Assembly: GCF_901933205.1 (NCBI RefSeq)
Contig: NC_044574.1
Span: 23,483,733-23,547,732 of the forward strand
Reading direction: 5' to 3'
DNA: 64,000 nucleotides
From: Camarhynchus parvulus
Taxonomy: Eukaryota; Chordata; Aves; Passeriformes; Thraupidae
Position 1 is the stretch's first letter. Every line of letters starts with the position of its first letter. Below, in pieces: positions 1 through 13,058 of the stretch. The translations under genes were made by a program, and so were the position numbers. Under the pieces are notes generated by a model. The model worked only from the letters and a program-made list of their open reading frames with translations. It did not search any database and was not told the DNA's origin.

Positions 1-222
1 TTATTGCAAATCCCCATTTAGCACAGCAGTAATCTCTGCTCATGTGCATACAAATACATATGTACCTGTATGTAGACCATGGTCATTTCAATAATGCATC
101 CATTTGATACAAAATATGTACGTAGATTTTCAAATGATGGTAAGATATCTTGCCCAGAACACATTGTTTCCTACAGCAATCTGTAGCAATGTCTTTTGCA
201 ATGAATTAATATCAAAGTGTCC

Positions 223-250
<28 letters not shown>
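223..250. repeat. (AT)14 microsatellite inside a palindrome
   Basis: A pure AT dinucleotide run of about 14 units. It is flanked by inverted arms (GTCCATAT on the left, ATATGGAC on the right), so the whole stretch from about 219 to 260 could fold back on itself. It is an ordinary length-variable microsatellite with no sign of function. Confidence 0.9.
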
Positions 251-256
<6 letters not shown>

Positions 257-1134
257 GGACATACACATATGCATGTGCATATGGATGTGATTTTTTGTGC
301 ACGACTGTATTGATTCATCACTGAAATACTTAGATTTTAAATATGCACAAATTTATTTTCAATATTTTTGTGTACCTATATATGTGCATATAGACTTCTA
401 TGCATCCAGTCTAGCAAATAATACATCATTCTTTGAGAAATTATGAATGATTATTTAAAAGTAAAAAATGTTAGTTGTGTATGAAAGAGAAATTGATACC
501 TGTGTCTGCAGATGGTAAAAAAAAAAGAACAAGGAGAAATAGGGGTAGGGTCAGGCTCAAGGGAAAGAAAACACAATAATTGTTGAAGTTGTAAATAAAA
601 GAGTACTTCAACAGCCAAAGAATACTTCAACAGCCATAAAAATGTGGGGAGATTTTGAAGAGTTAAATCTGTAAAAAAAAAATCCTACAAAGATGTGTTA
701 TCAAAATATATTGACAAATCAAAAATATGCCTTTTTTATTTGTCTCTAACTTCAAGAAATTTAACTCTGTTAAAAGAGGATGTGGCATGAAAAATTTGAA
801 GTGGTTTGAGGCCCAAGGTTGCAAACATTCCTACATGTCAATAATTCTACACATACAGTAGTCTGATTAAGGTCAATTACTTAGATGTAATGTGTTTCAT
901 ATTATCAAGGCTTCAGTTTGACTACAAACTGCAGTTAGAGTTGCTGAAAATTTGCTTTTGACCTGTAAGTCATTCAGGTAGAAAACTATTCATAGGTATG
1001 TGTGATAGCACTGGAGTCAGCGCGCAGCGCTTTATCCATAGTCATCTACAAGTGTGTCCATATCTCCATCTGGACCCAGGAGCAGTTCTGTGTCAGTGTG
1101 GATATATATGTACATAAATATATATATTTTTTTA

Positions 1135-1157
1135 TGTGTGTGTGTGTGTGTGTGTGT
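1135..1157. repeat. (TG)11 microsatellite
   Basis: About eleven uninterrupted TG units preceded by an AT/T-rich tract. A simple sequence repeat, probably polymorphic in length. Confidence 0.9.
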
Positions 1158-3471
1158 AGGTACAGAAACAGCAACTGTGAGGGACAGCAGACAGACAGAT
1201 GGTTGATGAACTTCTGTGCTCGAATGTACACGTGTGTGACATTTGCACACCAGTTGCTCCATGTACAGCTGCATCTGTAGTGAAAATCAAAAATTTATTC
1301 TGTTTAAGCACAGAGGAGAAAAATTAACACAGAGGAGGGTGGGAAAGAGAGGTGACATATCCAGTATCCTGCAGAAGGAGAAGGCTAGGCTTACCTAACC
1401 TCAGGCATGACATGCTGCTCCATTTTTGGTGACTTTGAGGGTATTGGATCAGACTGAGAATGGATTATGAGCTGGTCCTCTCTGAAGGGATTACTTTCCT
1501 ACACTTGATTGACCCCAATTTTAATTTGTAGAGAACATCTGTACTGAAAATGGATCCCTTTTGAAAATGACTCATAATACCATGAATGCCACATAGTTTG
1601 TAATTTACCATGTCATGCCATAAACACGGACATAAACTACTTCAGACTAATGGCTTGAATCTTTAAGTGGGTACTTAGCGCTGCCAGATCTCATTGAGTT
1701 CTATTCAGAGATTTATGATCTCAGATCAGTACATGAGTCCTACAGGCTTTTTGTTAATTTTTGGAGTAGTTCTAATAGTCTGTGTTCCTGTGTAATTTGT
1801 AAATTGCTGAATCAAGGTGTGATTAGCCACAGAAAGAGAGTTCTTGAAGATAAAAGAAATATTTCTTTTGTCTAATTCTATAATTAGAATGAGAGTTAAA
1901 TTGTTTTTCTCAGCAACTATAGTGAATTGAATAGATCTTTAGATGTGTTGTTATCCATTGTTTATATATTTTTATAGGTACTATTACTAAAGAAATTAAA
2001 TTAAATTTTATAAAATACAAGATAGCTCATTAAGCGGTTTTATATGTATGTGCAATGTGTAAGCATGTATTTCAATAGATATATTTTGTTACGCAAAAAG
2101 CTTTTATCCCTTTACTAGGACTCACATCTCATTTAATCCTGTAAATAACATCGGTCTGTGTTCGTTGTTGTTTTATATCAAGATTTCACATTCTCAATAT
2201 GAGGGAATTTGCTTTAAATCTGATAACTTGAGTTCCCTTGCTAATAATAAAGTTGTCAAGATTACTGAATATTTGGTCATAAATCTTTCTCTTCATCTGC
2301 AGTGGTTAAAACTGCCAGAGAAAGAAACGGAGGTATTTTCAGGCATTGTCTTGATCCAGAAGAGATTTTTTGCAAAGCTTTCTAAAATAGTGGTTCTCTA
2401 GTTTCTCGAAATTTCATAATTTAGAAATTAAACCCCAAATTTAGTTTTGTTTTTTTTTTTTTACAAATAAAATACTGACATTTGAAAACAGGAACAGATT
2501 TCAGTTTTGTGAACAAGGGAGTGAAAGAAAAATTTCCAAGTTTTTATGTCTGCAAATTTTTTTAATTCTGTAAAGAGATTGTTTTTGAGATGGCAAGACA
2601 TCCTGGCTTCGAAAATATGGGGTCATTGCATGTTTCTTGCTTTTCTAACTTTAGAAAGGCATTGAAGAAATTATTGTACTTAAGGATAAAATATCTGTAT
2701 AAAAGATCTCATCCAAGCTTCTAAGCATCCTTTCAATTCTTTAAAATATAAAAGCACCTTGAAAGATAATCTGGCAATTAATCTGTCAGTATTACAAATA
2801 TATCAGATAGCTGAATTATTCTGCCAATGAGTGACCTGCCACCTTGCTCTTGGGCCAAAGAATAGTGATGACCCCTGTGGTAGCCACCTTAGGAAGTGAA
2901 TGGGTTCAGTAAGTTCAGATTTTTTTGTGGAGTAGTTTGGGGAAAAGATGCAGCACCTTGCAAAGGTACAGGCTGTGAGCCAGTGGTGCCACCACTGAAT
3001 GCCACTATGGACTGAAATGCTGACACTCTCTGAGGTGGAGGGAGGCTGATTGGCAAGACAGGGCTAGAGATCAAAATTGTCTTGAAAGGAGTTAAGAAAA
3101 CAGGAGGCAGCTAATGCAGGTGTCAGCGAATCAGCTGAGTGAATGCATGACAGTGCAGCAAGGAGCTGCTTGCTTACAGTCTCCAGATGGACTGCAGCTG
3201 ATGGATTAGTTTTCAGGAGACCTGTGCTGTGAAAGCCGTCTGGAGGTTTGTATCTGAATGGAGCAAGTATACCTCATCCACAGAGCTGAAAACTAGGTAG
3301 TGTGACCTTGACAACCTGGTGATCTAGCAGTGTCCAAACTGGAGTCACAGCAGCCACAGTTTCTGTGTCACAAGGGACTGCATCTTCTGGGTGCTGTCAC
3401 TAACCAGGCAGCAGCATCTCTGCCCTGTGTTGATTCCTGCCAGCTTTCCTCCTCCTCCTTCTCCTTCTACT

Positions 3472-3507
3472 TGCAGGAGTTTTCTCAGGCCTGCAGGAGT
3501 TTTCTCA
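3472..3507. repeat. 16-bp direct duplication
   Basis: The 16-bp unit TGCAGGAGTTTTCTCA occurs twice, separated by four bases (GGCC). It is a local tandem-type duplication with no coding context. Confidence 0.85.
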
Positions 3508-6069
3508 CTGCCCTGCAGTGCCCACTGTGCCCATGGAGGTGAGAGTGTAAAGCTGCACACTCTTCTGGTCAGTGAGGGTAGTCTTTGTGCCTCCTCCCTC
3601 TCCTTGAGGGCATTTAGCTAAGGGATATGAGGAGAGTTCTTACATATCTGTGGTGCAATTGCAAAAGGCAGTGGTTGCAGTCAGCACATTGGAGAAGAAC
3701 TGTAGGCACTGTTTTGCAGACCCCACCTCTGTGTGAGGTGGGACTTAGAAGAGTAGAGTAGGTAGGCAAAGACGGTATGTACATTCAAGTATTGCACAGC
3801 TAGTGGAAGTATCTCCTGTGGTTTCAACCTCTTCTATTAGTCTAAATATTTTAATTTCCTTGCCATGTCAAGTCTCTTCAAGAATTAGCATACACAGTGT
3901 TCAAACTGAAAAATTAATCTGCTGTTATCCTGACATAAACAGGAACTCTGCTGAGATGTAATTGAGGTAGGGAGTGGATAATGGCAATAATAGTTAGCAT
4001 GTTAACTGCTTTAACTCTCTGAAGCATTTTGTGACTGGTCCAAAAAGCTGGTTATTTGCCTGCATGCTTTGTTTATGTATGAGCTAATTCCATTGAAATT
4101 CCAGCCTACCTGAGTGTGCACTATCAGGATCTAAGAGAGGTTTTGAAATTGGAAGTTCCTGACTGTTTTAATTTTCCCCTATCATAAGATGCTGTCCATC
4201 CCCTGGAGATGCTTAGCCATAGCGAGTCATGCTCACAGTGATCTTATAGTAGATGCCAGAGATATTCTTGGCATAAATGAAAATCCCATTTGGTTCAGCA
4301 CATAAACTTACCCCTTTTGATATAGTAGTCCTGCTTGCCTTTGTTGGTAGAGCTCTTTCAAGAAATACTAGATTAGTTTTTCATGGGATATATATTCACT
4401 TGAATCCTCTGCCTGCAAAGAGCTCAGTGCTGCTGTGCTCTGCTTTTCATCCCATCCCATTGCAGGTTGGCAACCCCACTCACCTTCTCCATATGGTACC
4501 CAGCCATGATGAAGTGCGAGGCATTTTACTTGCATGAGATTGCTGAGGTGCAGGTCAGACACTGCCAAAGAGCGACTGTTGTAGGGCTTCTTGTGCTCAC
4601 ATCACCAGTGAAGTCCGAGACCTCTGTAACCACACACTAGTGCCTGTATTCCAAAGAGAGAGGGAACAAAGCCTGGAGTTTACTAAAGATCACTACTCAG
4701 CATGACCACACATGAATAAGACATGCATTCTTACACCTAGTGATTTTATAAAAGTCTTACCTTACTATTCAATATCTTCTATTGTTATGAATGATGAAAG
4801 CATAAACCAAAAAAAGCATAAAAGAAGATACAGGTTTATACATTGAATTCCATATACAAAATTATCTTAATAAAGTCGATAAATTTTTGAAAATCAAATT
4901 GTTGGAGCAGCTTAGACTCCATCTCTGATTTGTGATCAGAAGGTTTTCTGCAATCTTGTAATGGTTGTAGCACTCTGTGCTGTCGGACCAAGACAGAATA
5001 TGAGAGAAAGGGACAAAAACTTTTGCAAATATTTATGAAACCGGTTGTATACTGAGGCACAGAAGTGCCCAGTACTGTCTTTAAAGAACACTTTGAAGTA
5101 CTGCTCTTTAAAGGACACTGCTTTTTGTTGATGCTTAATCAAGCATTTTCCATCCAGTGAAGTGAACTTGTGTAATTATTTTAATACACTAATGCTGCTC
5201 TTACTCTGAGGCTTCAACAAAGACCAGCTATGTGCCTAACTACAGATAATGCTTCAATATGGACGTATGTAGTCCCAATTATATATGGAGGCACATGAAT
5301 TGTTGTGAACAAATGCAAGATCAGGGCCATTGAAGGCAATTTGTCCAGAGGATCACAATATGGACTTGTTATATACCAGGGTTTTAAATTATTCACTGAT
5401 AGAATGTAGAACAATATAATTTGCTTTGAAAACAATTCTGCACTGTCACAGTGGAATATTTCAGCATCTTGTATTGTCTGTCAACTAGCCATATTCACTA
5501 GTCCTTAATATCACTTTCAATCTTTAATAATTTTTATACTTTCAGAATAACCAGCATATTTTGACCTGGTAATCAACAAGTTGAGTGTCAGAACAATCCT
5601 CCTTTCTGTCTTTCTCCGTTTTGGCATTTATGAAATTTCAAAAGTCATGCTCTGGACATCCTTATTTTCCCCTGCATTCCAATGTGCACATAATAATGAA
5701 CCTGAAGGCACTGAGGACTACTCGCACCAAAGAAATGTTTGTTCTGAAAAGCATACTTGGTACATGGAAACTTTCTCCTGAGAATAAGCAGCTTTGTCTG
5801 AAGAGGACATTACTGTCTTGTGGTGAAATTGAGGTGTTTTCAAATTATACTGCTGACCCAATTTTGAAATAGAATACTCTGAAAGAGAGATTATGATTCA
5901 TATAAGCAATTTGAATGTTTATCGTACATATGCTTTTTGAATTTTTCATAGATGTGTTTTGTACAGGTCTTGTTTAGTTCCCTTGAGAGCTTGTTTGGAG
6001 AACAGAGAAGGCGCGAGAGTGGAGTTAGATCTAATGAATCTTTAAAAGCAAATTTTCATCTGCTGCCAC

Positions 6070-6370
6070 TAAAACTTAAATTCACAGTGCAGCCTGTTTC
6101 CCGGCAGCCAGGAATGCCGTGAAGCAGCCTCAGCCTCCATCCCAGTTCCTAGAAGCGAGCGGCAGCCTGAGCCGCGGGGTGGCTGGCAGGCCCGGAAGCG
6201 CCGTGTGTTGCAATGGCTCCTGGAGATACGGTAACCCGAGCACGCACAGGGACAGCCCGCGGACCTGCGGCCACCTCTATAAAGCAGCGGGCTCCGGCCA
6301 CACATCTGCCTGTAGCCGGTCCATGAGGTGGGAGAGATGCAGGTGTGCCAGCAGCACCAGAGGAGGTAGG
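6070..6370 (+). promoter_or_regulatory. GC-rich TATA-bearing patch, possible upstream RHOH promoter and noncoding exon
   Basis: A 300-bp island of GC- and CpG-rich sequence inside AT-rich surroundings. It contains a TATAAA box at 6278-6283, and splice-donor-like sites follow at 6341 (CAG|GTGTGC) and 6366 (GAG|GTAGGG). A TATA box about 30 bp upstream of a start would put a transcription start near 6308, making a 5' exon of roughly 35-60 nt. It lies 1.5 kb upstream of the RHOH coding exon on the same strand. RHOH is known to use several noncoding 5' exons, so an alternative RHOH first exon is the natural reading. This is inference; the patch could also belong to an unrelated noncoding RNA. Confidence 0.35.
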
Positions 6371-7892
6371 GCATAGCCCCCGCACAAAATGAAAGCAGGG
6401 CAATAGCAGTTGTCAGTACCTGTAAAATGTTCTCTCTAAGCTCATTTAGCACTTTCCCTTTGTGTTCCCCCCTTTGTGGAGTAAGCCAAAGCTTGGAGTG
6501 TTCTAGAAATAAAGGGAAAGGGGTGGTGTGTTAGGGTACGGAAAGTGGAGAGTGTTACAGTAAAATACAGTATATACCCTTTGTGGCCATCATTTATTTC
6601 TGTGCAAATAGCCTTCTGCTGGGATGTCTCTCGTTACATATATGAAGGAAACAGAAATATATTATTTGTACAACAAACACATGACATTTTGAAATTATGC
6701 AGTGATACTTTCTTTTTAATTACTCTTGTTCATCAGAACTAATTTGTCTTCAGTTTTGCTGTTAGTGATTTTCGGAGCATCTTGCACGTCACCCTGCATG
6801 AACAGTGAATCTTGCACACAGTTAGTAGGGAAGAAACAAATGCTTTCAAAATAGGAAAATTTGACTGAATGCTGGCAGGAGCTCAAAAGCAATTGCATAC
6901 TCTGAGGAGTACTCTTAGTTCAATTTTACAAGAGAGTAAATGCCAGGACAGTTAAATTCCCTTCAAATGAAATTTTTACTGGGGCAAGCATCGGTCATGG
7001 GGCTTCCTTTGGCTTGTGCTTCTTGATTGTTGAAAGTGATTTGTAAGAAAAAAATTAATCTCTTTTTGTTTTTTGATTTTTTTTTTGCTGTGAATCTTTG
7101 CTTTTAAAAATTGTTCAGGTTCATGTGACTTGAGATTCACTCCTGAAGTCTTTGCTTCCTCATTGTCACAAGTGGTTCTGTGTTACTGTTTCATATGGGA
7201 TTGTTTAAATAGTCAAATTGGTTAGCAAAGAGCTTTTTTTTTTCTCCTGACTACCTCTAGAGAGCGTGGCTACATTTTCAAGGGAATCTGAACTGATCAT
7301 TTAGGGATTCAGGATTCTGTCAGTCTTGGTGAAAGTCAGAGGCAGGGAATGTCTCACAGCATATTAGTAGCAGTTATATAAAAGTTAAATTAGTTTTATT
7401 AGTCTCTAGACAATTGGAAGGAAAAAATAGCTTGTGTCAGTGGAAAATGGTAATAGTGCTAAGACTGTTAGCCCCTGTGGAGCAGCAAGAAGGTTATTTA
7501 TGCGAATGGCTGTTGCACGCACAGCTGGCTGGGAGGAAATGGAAAAGTTCATCATCCTCAGTGAGGGATGCTTGCCATGCTGGTCCAAAGATGTGTCCAG
7601 GCATCTTCATCTTAATGAGGAATGGTTTGTTCTCTGTGGGTTATAAATGTTACATTTTATTTTTACTTTCCAGAAACGTCATTTGACTCATTGAAGATAT
7701 AAAACCGACAGAGTCATGTGGGAGAAAATGAAATTTTAGTCTCAAGTGGCGGAATCGAGTCATAAGAAGTAAAGAGATTTGGATGGTGTCTCACTAAATG
7801 GAAATTATATAGAAGGCTTCTAAGACCACTGCATCTCTCCATCCTGCTCCTGCTGCACAGAAACTGCACTCTTGGCCTTGGACATTAATAAA

Positions 7893-8468
7893 ATGTTGGA
7901 TTCAGTCAAGTGTGTTCTGGTGGGAGACTCTGCCGTTGGGAAAACATCTCTCCTGGTACGTTTCACCTCTGAGACTTTCCCAGATGACTACAGACCAACT
8001 GTATATGAAAATACCGGAGTGGACGTCTTCATGGATGGCGTACAGATCAGCTTAGGTCTTTGGGACACATCTGGCAGCGATGCCTTTAAAGGCATTCGCC
8101 CCCTCTCCTACCAACAGGCAGATGTGGTATTAATGTGCTACTCAGTGGCAAACCATAATTCCTTTCTGAACCTGAGGAACAAATGGATCAGCGAGATCCG
8201 CAGCCATTTGCCCCGCATCCCCGTTTTGGTGGTGGCCACTCAGACTGACCAGCGAGACATGGGTCCCTACAGCTCCTCCTGCATCAGCCCTATAGACGGA
8301 AAGCGGCTCGCCCAGGATGTGCGAGCCAAGGGCTATTTGGAGTGCTCTGCCCTCAGCAACAGAGGCGTGCAGCAGGTGTTTGAGTATGCTGTGAGGACAG
8401 CGGTCAATCAAGCCAAAAGGCAGAACAGGCGGAAGCTCTTCTCCATTAATGAGTGCAAGATCTTTTGA
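7893..8468 (+). CDS. RHOH: RHOH, GTPase-deficient Rho-family protein of haematopoietic cells
   Basis: A single-exon coding region of 191 residues, the same length as mammalian RHOH. RHOH is an atypical Rho GTPase that stays GTP-bound, recruits ZAP70 and LCK in T-cell receptor signalling, and antagonises Rac/Rho. Visible features: P-loop GDSAVGKT at residues 11-18 with Ser13 where active Rho proteins have Gly; switch I around PTVYENTG (35-42); DTSG at 58-61; Ser62 at the position equivalent to Ras Gln61 (Asn in mammalian RHOH), consistent with lost hydrolysis. Tyr73 and Tyr83 of the ITAM-like motif are kept, as are TQTD (116-119) and a basic tail ending in the CAAX box CKIF (188-191) for prenylation. 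I chose the ATG at 7893 because it matches the family N-terminus; the frame extends upstream only through a TTG. A good 3' splice site ends at 7860 (a second candidate at 7673), so a 5'UTR exon boundary probably lies just upstream. Confidence 0.97.
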   Translation: MLDSVKCVLVGDSAVGKTSLLVRFTSETFPDDYRPTVYENTGVDVFMDGVQISLGLWDTSGSDAFKGIRPLSYQQADVVLMCYSVANHNSFLNLRNKWISEIRSHLPRIPVLVVATQTDQRDMGPYSSSCISPIDGKRLAQDVRAKGYLECSALSNRGVQQVFEYAVRTAVNQAKRQNRRKLFSINECKIF

Positions 8469-9025
8469 GGACTGTCAGCAGTGGTTTTGCTCACGTTTGT
8501 TCTTTCTGTTTTCTCACAAAGACGCTGCAGCAGAGGGAATCAGAGGTGAATCGAAGGAGGGCTCCTGGCAGGACCACAGTGCAGGTGTCTCTTGTGAGAC
8601 AGGTGTGCTCTTTATCTGAGCCTCTTCCCTCCAAAACACGTGTGTTATCTTGAAAAATTAAAGGTGCATACCCTTATTCACAAGCCTGTGTTTGGACTTT
8701 GCAAGCCTAAACTGCAGGCAGGCCTAGCCTGCAGATCTGCAGATAACAGCAGTACTGATTTTGGTTTTGTTTCTGTCAGTGTTCCTCAGTTGTTGGTTTG
8801 TCTGCATCTGCATTTATTTAATGACAAAATTCTGCCTGGATCAGCCCCCACCTCTGTCCTTGTGGATTTTTTTTTTTACTTAAGAATGTAGTATATAAAA
8901 CCTGACCAATGTGTATTTTATTTGGAGGACTCTTGGATATATAGTTGAAAATCACAAAAGTTTGTTTAAATATTTTGGTGGTTCTCCCTTTAGATAACCA
9001 CAGAAATGAACTGTCCTATCCATGT

Positions 9026-9031
9026 AATAAA
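9026..9031 (+). other. RHOH: RHOH candidate polyadenylation signal
   Basis: An AATAAA hexamer about 560 bp after the RHOH stop codon, the first canonical signal in the downstream stretch. It implies a 3'UTR of roughly 0.6 kb. Longer isoforms cannot be excluded. Confidence 0.5.
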
Positions 9032-12000
9032 TGGCCTGCAGGCAAGCCTTAGACTTGCCTGAGTCATTGCATAACAGTCATCAGTATTTCCAGCATAGGA
9101 ATAATCAAAACTTAGTGACATTTGACAGCTGTCTCCTGCAGTTTTGTTACCTTAATATTTTTCCTCAACAATGTGGTCAAAGGTGGGGAACTAATCTGGT
9201 TCTTCCTAGATTTCACTGGCTTACAACGTCAGGGCTTGCAGACAGGGTTGGTTTAGACATATGGTTGGACTGGCAGGCATGAATCTGTGCTACCATCACC
9301 TCTGTTGTCCCTGCTGTAATTCTGGAGGCAAAAGATTTCAGTCTCCAGAGATAGAAGATATTTTTTCATGAACACTTAAATTCTCATATATTTTTAGTAC
9401 ACTTTGTTTCAAAGCAGTGGTTTTACTGGAACAGTCACCAATATTAGTAAAAGATTGAGTACAAAGCAAGGTTGACTTTAGAATGGCTAAAAGACCTTTT
9501 TTTTTTTTTTTGAGTTTGCATGCTAAGTATAATTGCCTAGGTTATATCCAAATTAGACTGAACCAGGCTTTACATCCTGGGGAGCCTGTCAAGTCTAGGA
9601 GCCAAATCCTGGTGGATGTAGTGGGGCCAAGTTACCCTCCTACACAGCAGGACAGGCTAAGGAAATGGAAACTTCAGGTGTGTAAGAGAACTCTGCTAGA
9701 AGATGAAGTGGGCCCAAGCCACAATGCTGTACATTCCTTGTGAACTGTAGTGGTCCCCTCCTCATATTATCTGTCCCCTCTGTCCTGCACCCCCTCTCAG
9801 GTCTTGCAGATCTGTCTCATCCTAAGAGAATTTCTTACTGCAGCAAGATTTTCTTTGTCCCTTTTCCTGTCCTTCAGCTAGCTAGGAACTAACCTTTGAG
9901 GGACTTATAGCATGGTGCCATAAAAGGTAGGATTACCTCACCTGTGATGTAGGTGAGCAAGTATTTACACTGTGGGCACCTTGATTACCAGTGGGACACA
10001 GAACACCTAGTGTTGTGATTGTCCCACCAGCTTCTAGACTGTTGAATATTTACTGCTCATCAACCTGATTGTGAGGGAGGCTTCTGATCATAAAAATATC
10101 CTTGTCTCATCTGAGGTTTTTATATCAGCCTTAAATCTTTACTAACTTCTGCGTCTGAGCACACAAGACACGGACTTCTGTCACCACCCGTCTTCCCTGA
10201 ATTCCTCTCTTTCCTACTTCTCTTTCTTCTCAAGTGTTGATTTGTTCCTAAAACACTAAAACTGACATATTTGTAAAAGAATCTGAATGGCATTGTGCTT
10301 GTGTAGAGTTACGCAAGTGGCCAAGTATTTGCGGTCCTCGGTTAAAAATCTTTTAGCTTTTGGGAGAAATATTCTTCTACATGTCAACTCTTGCAACACC
10401 TCTCCACTGGAAGTCTAGGTTTTGTAACTCTAATTTAAAAGTAGCCCTTGTTACAGTTTGAACATTAAAGATTGCATGAAAAATGTTGTGTTATGAATTT
10501 TCAAATCTGTTACAACTGGGGACACTTTTGTTATGTTCCCTACTCCACTAATGGATTGAATACCAGGTTTCAACTATTTTTAAGACATATTTCTTCCAGA
10601 ATGCTCTATTCAATTGTCTTTTATTTTTTCCCTCAGTGGGTTAAAGTCTGTTTACAACAGTTCATGCAGTTTTTATGTGCTGAAGAGCAGTAATCACCAG
10701 GTGAGAATGCTGTGTTGTGGTATCTACCGCAAAGTGCCACATTCAGGCACCAAAAGTCTCCACAGAGTTGTTACCACAGACTAAGCCAGACAAAGATGTA
10801 ACTGAAAATCTCATCTGTATCAGCTTCACAAAACTTGTTATGGTGTGTTACAAAATTAAGAAATCGATGTCTGTTGCAATTCAGCGAAGCCAGGTGTATA
10901 GGCTTCTTTGAGATGTCCGAACTGACGATACAGGGTACACAGGAAGTGTAGGGATGGCTTGATATACCCTTGATTGTGCATTCTAGAGCTAGTGCAAAGT
11001 GTGAGGCCCCTGGAAGCCAGCTCATTTTTAAAATCAATTTGGAAAGAGTATAAAGTAATGGGGATTTTGGTTTCATGCTCTGTGGAAAAAAAAACCAGTT
11101 CAAATTTTCACGGCCTGGTTATTTTCGGACTCTCAAAGCTAAAAGGCACTTTTCACTGGGAGCAAACTGTGAAGCACATATATTTTAGTGCCTGTAATTA
11201 TGCAGTTTTCCCTGAGTTATAGAACTGATATGCTCAAAGAGTCTGGCAGCCCCAAACAGAGGTTGAAATGTGGACACAGCAGAACTCAGCTGAAGATTTG
11301 GCCCAGTGGTATATTGGGGTTTGCTGCTTGCACAAGTGCAGCCCTGTTCTCTGTGGTGAGAACAACGAGGGACTGCTGAGGTCTCCTGTAAAAACCTTCC
11401 AGGGGGATTTTGCTTGTGTTTATTTGCGTAACAGGGTCCCTGGGTACTGTTTAGAGGTTAAAATCTGGCTCTGGTATTTAAAATACATTAAAATGACACA
11501 TGTGGATTTTCAATTTTTTTTGCTCTGAAAAACAGCAAAACAGAAAAAATGTGCAGCCCTGCCTCAGTTGGGTCAAGCTTTCAGCTGAGAGAAGAGACCT
11601 TGCCCAAGTATTCTCCTTCTGTCTTCTCAAACAGATGCCTTTCCATTTGTTGTTCTGTTGCCTATCTTCTTTTTGCTTGTTATGAAAACAGGTTAACAGT
11701 TTTATTTAAAAAATAATTATTTTGAATACAGATTTCCCAGGCTTTTACACTTACTTGATATGTAGCGCACAATAGAAATATTTTCTACAAGTAAATAGTA
11801 AAAATATGTTTCAAATCATCACTCTTGTCCCCCCTGATTTTTCATACAGAAAATTATTCAAGGTTGTCAGATATAATTGGTACTGTTTTGCCTGATATTT
11901 GCAATTAACAGTTTGCAAATTTTTGTGCAGTTTTTGTGGGTACTCTGTGTTTACTAAAGTCTGTGAAAACAAACTAGCTGATACTTGGGTTAATAAAGAA

Positions 12001-13007
12001 AATGTGTTTAAGGGACTTTATATATGGCACCTTTATAAAAGAAGTCGCCAGAGGGATCAGACATGAAGGAAAAAGAAATGTCAGCACTCTTTACATCTGA
12101 GCCTTTCCTGTATTACTATAGCATTTGAGTGAATGCAGCCACATAGAATAATTTCCAACAAATGGGGCAATCCATGTCTTTTTAGCACTTTCTCCTAGTG
12201 CTTTGGTTGCACATAGCTCAGGTTAATAGAAAGGGAATAAAAAGCTTCATTTCAGAACATCAGAATGCTTGTCTGCTCTTGCCTTTGTGAGCAAGTTAAC
12301 TACCATAACTTAATTACAAGTCAGTTCTGCTTAAACAAGCCAGATATGACCACAACAGGGTTAGCCAAATTCCCTTGTTCTGAAATGACAATAATGAATT
12401 TATGTCCCTGAATATAAGGAAATGTATTTTACCTCTCAGAGATTTCCTTCACAATGGTAAGAGCTGACCAGTTATCAGCATGTACCTCTCATAGCAGACC
12501 TGCGTGCCCTTCACCTTGTGTTCTGAGCAGCCAGTTATTGAAAACAAAATTCAGGGGGAAAACAACTTTGGTGTATATCTAGGTGTTTATATTATATAGC
12601 TGCTTAACTACAGCTGTGGCGGCCTTTCCCCTGGCCTGGACCTCTTGCTGCATTGAGATGTGACACTGCAGCCTCTGTGTGTCAGCGGGGTCCCTGTCAC
12701 TCGGGCAGAAGAGCATCATGATGAATCTGCCCTGTGTATTCAGCAGGACAGGGAGATGCTCCTCGGGACTCCTCTTACCTGCATCATAGGCAACTGCCCA
12801 ACTGCCCTACTCTGCAAACAGAGCTGGCCCTGCCTCAGTCAGACTTCTGTCACTTGCAGATGGCCTTGCAGTGACACATTTATTTTGTGTGCCATTTCTA
12901 AAATCAGTGTCAGTATCCAAGTCATTGCCAAGGCCTGGCTTCTGCAGTCGCTGTTGTACTGGTAGCTGGGCTCTAGCTGCTGTATTTTGGAAGTGGGAGG
13001 AGAGGGG

Positions 13008-13058
13008 ATGTCTCAAAGCACTGAGATGTCTCAAAGCACTGAGATGTCTCAAAGCACT
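13008..13058. repeat. 18-bp tandem repeat, about 2.8 copies
   Basis: The unit ATGTCTCAAAGCACTGAG is repeated almost perfectly three times, the last copy being incomplete. The unit length is a multiple of three, but no gene runs through it. Confidence 0.92.

Larger units (their letters stand above)
251..6060. other. AT-rich noncoding DNA
   Basis: I see no supported gene here. All open frames are short, have no flanking splice sites or codon bias, and resemble no family I recognise. The stretch is AT-rich with poly-A and poly-T runs, one TG microsatellite and one short direct duplication (both listed separately). It lies upstream of RHOH, which in other vertebrates has noncoding 5' exons spread over tens of kilobases, so untranslated RHOH exons could hide here. 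None can be called from sequence alone. Confidence 0.6.

Noticed and set aside
104..321. Overlapping open frames on both strands
   Set aside because: They are produced by the AT repeat and its palindromic flanks and encode only Tyr/Ile repeats.
6069..6452. 127-codon frame on the minus strand
   Set aside because: It arises from the GC-rich patch; composition is low-complexity, with no splice or family support.
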